The notes below the pieces were generated by a model. The model was given only the letters and a program-made list of their open reading frames with translations. It was not told where the DNA came from and did no database searches. Position numbers and translations under genes: made by a program. From assembly GCF_039595935.1 (NCBI RefSeq), contig NZ_JBCNKR010000004.1, positions 1,363,001 through 1,427,000 on the forward strand: 64,000 nucleotides of DNA. Reading direction: 5' to 3'. Shown one piece after another: positions 62,809-64,000 of the stretch. This DNA comes from Flavobacterium sp. Its GTDB lineage: Bacteria > Bacteroidota > Bacteroidia > Flavobacteriales > Flavobacteriaceae. Position 1 is the first letter of the stretch. Each line of letters starts with the position of its first letter.

Positions 62809-63129
62809 ATGGAACAGTTATTCTCTTACGGAACATTACGATCAAAACAAATTCAAATGCAGATTTTCAATAAAGTATTAACTGGAACTGCAGACCAGCT
62901 TCTTGGTTATAAGTTAAAGAGTTTACAAATTGAAGAAGAATTTGGAATGGCTGATTATGTCGTGGCAGTACCAAGCGAAAACGCTTCGGAAGTTATACAT
63001 GGCGTGGTTTTCAGTGTTACGGATGCCGATTTAGCAAAAGTTGATTTATTCGAATCTAATTCATACAGAAGAGTTCAGGTAAAATTGAAATCAGGAAAAT
63101 CTGCCTGGGTTTATACTGAAAATAAATAA
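62809..63129 (+). CDS. Gamma-glutamylcyclotransferase-like (AIG2) protein
   Basis: 106 residues. LFSYGTLRSKQIQ is the YGTLR substrate loop; LFESNSYRRVQV contains the Glu and YxR(R/V) pattern at the end of the barrel. Small gamma-glutamyl cyclotransferases release 5-oxoproline from gamma-glutamyl compounds. It is embedded between trpB and trpA. Confidence 0.83.
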   Translation: MEQLFSYGTLRSKQIQMQIFNKVLTGTADQLLGYKLKSLQIEEEFGMADYVVAVPSENASEVIHGVVFSVTDADLAKVDLFESNSYRRVQVKLKSGKSAWVYTENK

Positions 63130-63147
63130 TCGTAAAATATAAATTAA

Positions 63148-63885
63148 ATGATCTTAGCTTCGGCACAAACAAAACCAACTCGAGGAGATATTGAATCCAA
63201 TTTGTCAGATCATTATCGTCTTGTTGAATTGGCCGTACAAAATAATGCTCAATTGATCGTTTTTCCAGAAATGTCAATTACGGGTTACGAAAGACAAGAA
63301 GCAAATAAATTGATTTTCAAAAAAGAGGATTCTCGTTTAGATCATTTAAAAAAACTGTCTGCAGAAAATAATATCGTAATTATCGCCGGTGCACCAATTG
63401 AAATAGAATCCAGATTGTTTATTGGTGAATTTATTATTTCGCCAGACAATTCGGCTTCCATTTATACAAAACAGTTTTTACATGAAGGCGAAGATGAATT
63501 TTTCGAATCTTCTTTTGATAACAATCCGATTATTTCGATTGAAAATCAAAAAATTTCGTTTGCCATTTGTGCTGATATTGATAATCCGCTTCATCCGGAA
63601 AATGCCCGTAAAAATGAAACGGATATTTATATAACCAGTATTTTCTTTTCGCCAAATGGGATTCCGAATGCATATCGGGATTTGCAAAGTTACGCTGAGA
63701 AACACAAAATGAATGTTTTGATGTCGAATTTTAGCGGAGAATCCTGGGGTTCTCCATCGGCAGGTCAAAGTGCTTTTTGGAATAACAAAGGAGAATTAAT
63801 CGGTCAGATGAATGATTCTGATTCCGGATTACTATTAGTTAAAAAACAAAATGATAATTGGACAAGCAAGGTTTTAAAATTTTAA
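63148..63885 (+). CDS. Nitrilase/carbon-nitrogen hydrolase family protein
   Basis: 245 residues. The catalytic triad can be assigned: Glu in LIVFPEMSITGYE, Lys in SIYTKQFLHEGE and Cys in ISFAICADIDN. These enzymes hydrolyse amides or carbamoyl compounds; substrate unknown. It lies in the trp operon between trpB and trpA. Confidence 0.87.
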   Translation: MILASAQTKPTRGDIESNLSDHYRLVELAVQNNAQLIVFPEMSITGYERQEANKLIFKKEDSRLDHLKKLSAENNIVIIAGAPIEIESRLFIGEFIISPDNSASIYTKQFLHEGEDEFFESSFDNNPIISIENQKISFAICADIDNPLHPENARKNETDIYITSIFFSPNGIPNAYRDLQSYAEKHKMNVLMSNFSGESWGSPSAGQSAFWNNKGELIGQMNDSDSGLLLVKKQNDNWTSKVLKF

Positions 63886-63891
63886 AAATAA

Positions 63892-63962
63892 TGCCACAGA
63901 TTTCGCAGATTCTCATAGATTAAATTATTAAAAAATCATTGAAATCTTTTTAATCTGTGGCA
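63892..63962. repeat. Spacer inverted repeat before trpA
   Basis: TGCCACAGATT (63892-63902) and AATCTGTGGCA (63952-63962), exact 11-bp arms; AGATT words recur inside. Confidence 0.65.
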
Positions 63963-63977
63963 CAAAAAAACATAATA

Positions 63978-64000
63978 ATGAACAGAATAACTCAAAAATT
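63978..64000 (+). CDS. trpA: Tryptophan synthase alpha chain, first codons
   Basis: ATG at 63978 followed by MNRITQK to the window edge. The position after trpB and the N-terminal sequence fit Flavobacterium TrpA. Only 7 full codons are present. Confidence 0.65.

Noticed and set aside
1-64000. CRISPR array, tRNA, rRNA, insertion sequence or prophage
   Set aside because: I found no regularly spaced direct repeats, cloverleaf, transposase or phage structural genes by reading; a computed tRNA scan was not possible here.

Overview
The window looks like a chromosomal segment of a Flavobacterium-type bacterium (Bacteroidota, Flavobacteriaceae). The evidence is low G+C DNA, TAnnTTTG-type -7 promoter boxes, weak ribosome binding sites, many short lipoprotein signals, and proteins that read as Flavobacterium families throughout. 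I saw no rRNA, tRNA, CRISPR array, transposase or phage structural gene.

Layout. 1-1410: 5' part of a secreted beta-helix protein. 1.8-6.0 kb: a TetR/Bcr-type efflux pair with palindromic operators, then an AraC regulator, an NmrA-like oxidoreductase and a small membrane protein. 6.1-12.1 kb: a processive family-2 glycosyltransferase, and a CheY-like regulator next to a multi-PAS histidine kinase. 12.2-22.2 kb: an accessory region with lipoproteins, a TPR histidine kinase/response regulator pair with a partner lipoprotein, a six-gene operon (Cys-rich peptide, DUF4236, excalibur lipoprotein, TerB-like, coiled-coil membrane protein, VWA-like lipoprotein) and an orphan type I restriction R N-terminal-domain gene. 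Operon and orphan share an 84%-identical 51-bp promoter element. 22.4-25.6 kb: GH1 beta-glucosidase, a HAD nucleotidase and a divergent DeoR regulator. 25.8-32.1 kb: a complete RND efflux operon. 32.2-38.8 kb: acetyltransferase, two paralogous TPR-like proteins flanking an ACT protein, an M1 aminopeptidase, a GapN-type dehydrogenase and a rhodanese.

39-50 kb: a sulfide/persulfide-handling set (Crp/Fnr regulator, TauE exporter, CstB-like persulfide dioxygenase-rhodanese, two YeeE/YedE half-transporters). It is interrupted by an accessory block holding a Panacea-domain gene with a membrane-protein partner (candidate toxin-antitoxin) and a fused ATPase-TOPRIM protein resembling OLD/PARIS defence proteins, and by cydAB and an HD hydrolase. 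The CstB-like gene carries a one-base frameshift. 50.8-54.4 kb: glpD and a marR-nitroreductase-yceI operon with two identical palindromic operators.

54.6 kb to the end: a beta-helix protein and the trp operon. The operon starts with an attenuator (leader peptide with three consecutive Trp codons, then a terminator) and reads trpE, a lipoprotein, trpG, D, C, F, B, a gamma-glutamylcyclotransferase-like gene, a nitrilase-family gene and the first codons of trpA at the window edge.

The best candidates for new biology are the Panacea/membrane pair beside the ATPase-TOPRIM gene, and the two-promoter accessory module at 16.9-21.5 kb next to its candidate two-component regulator.
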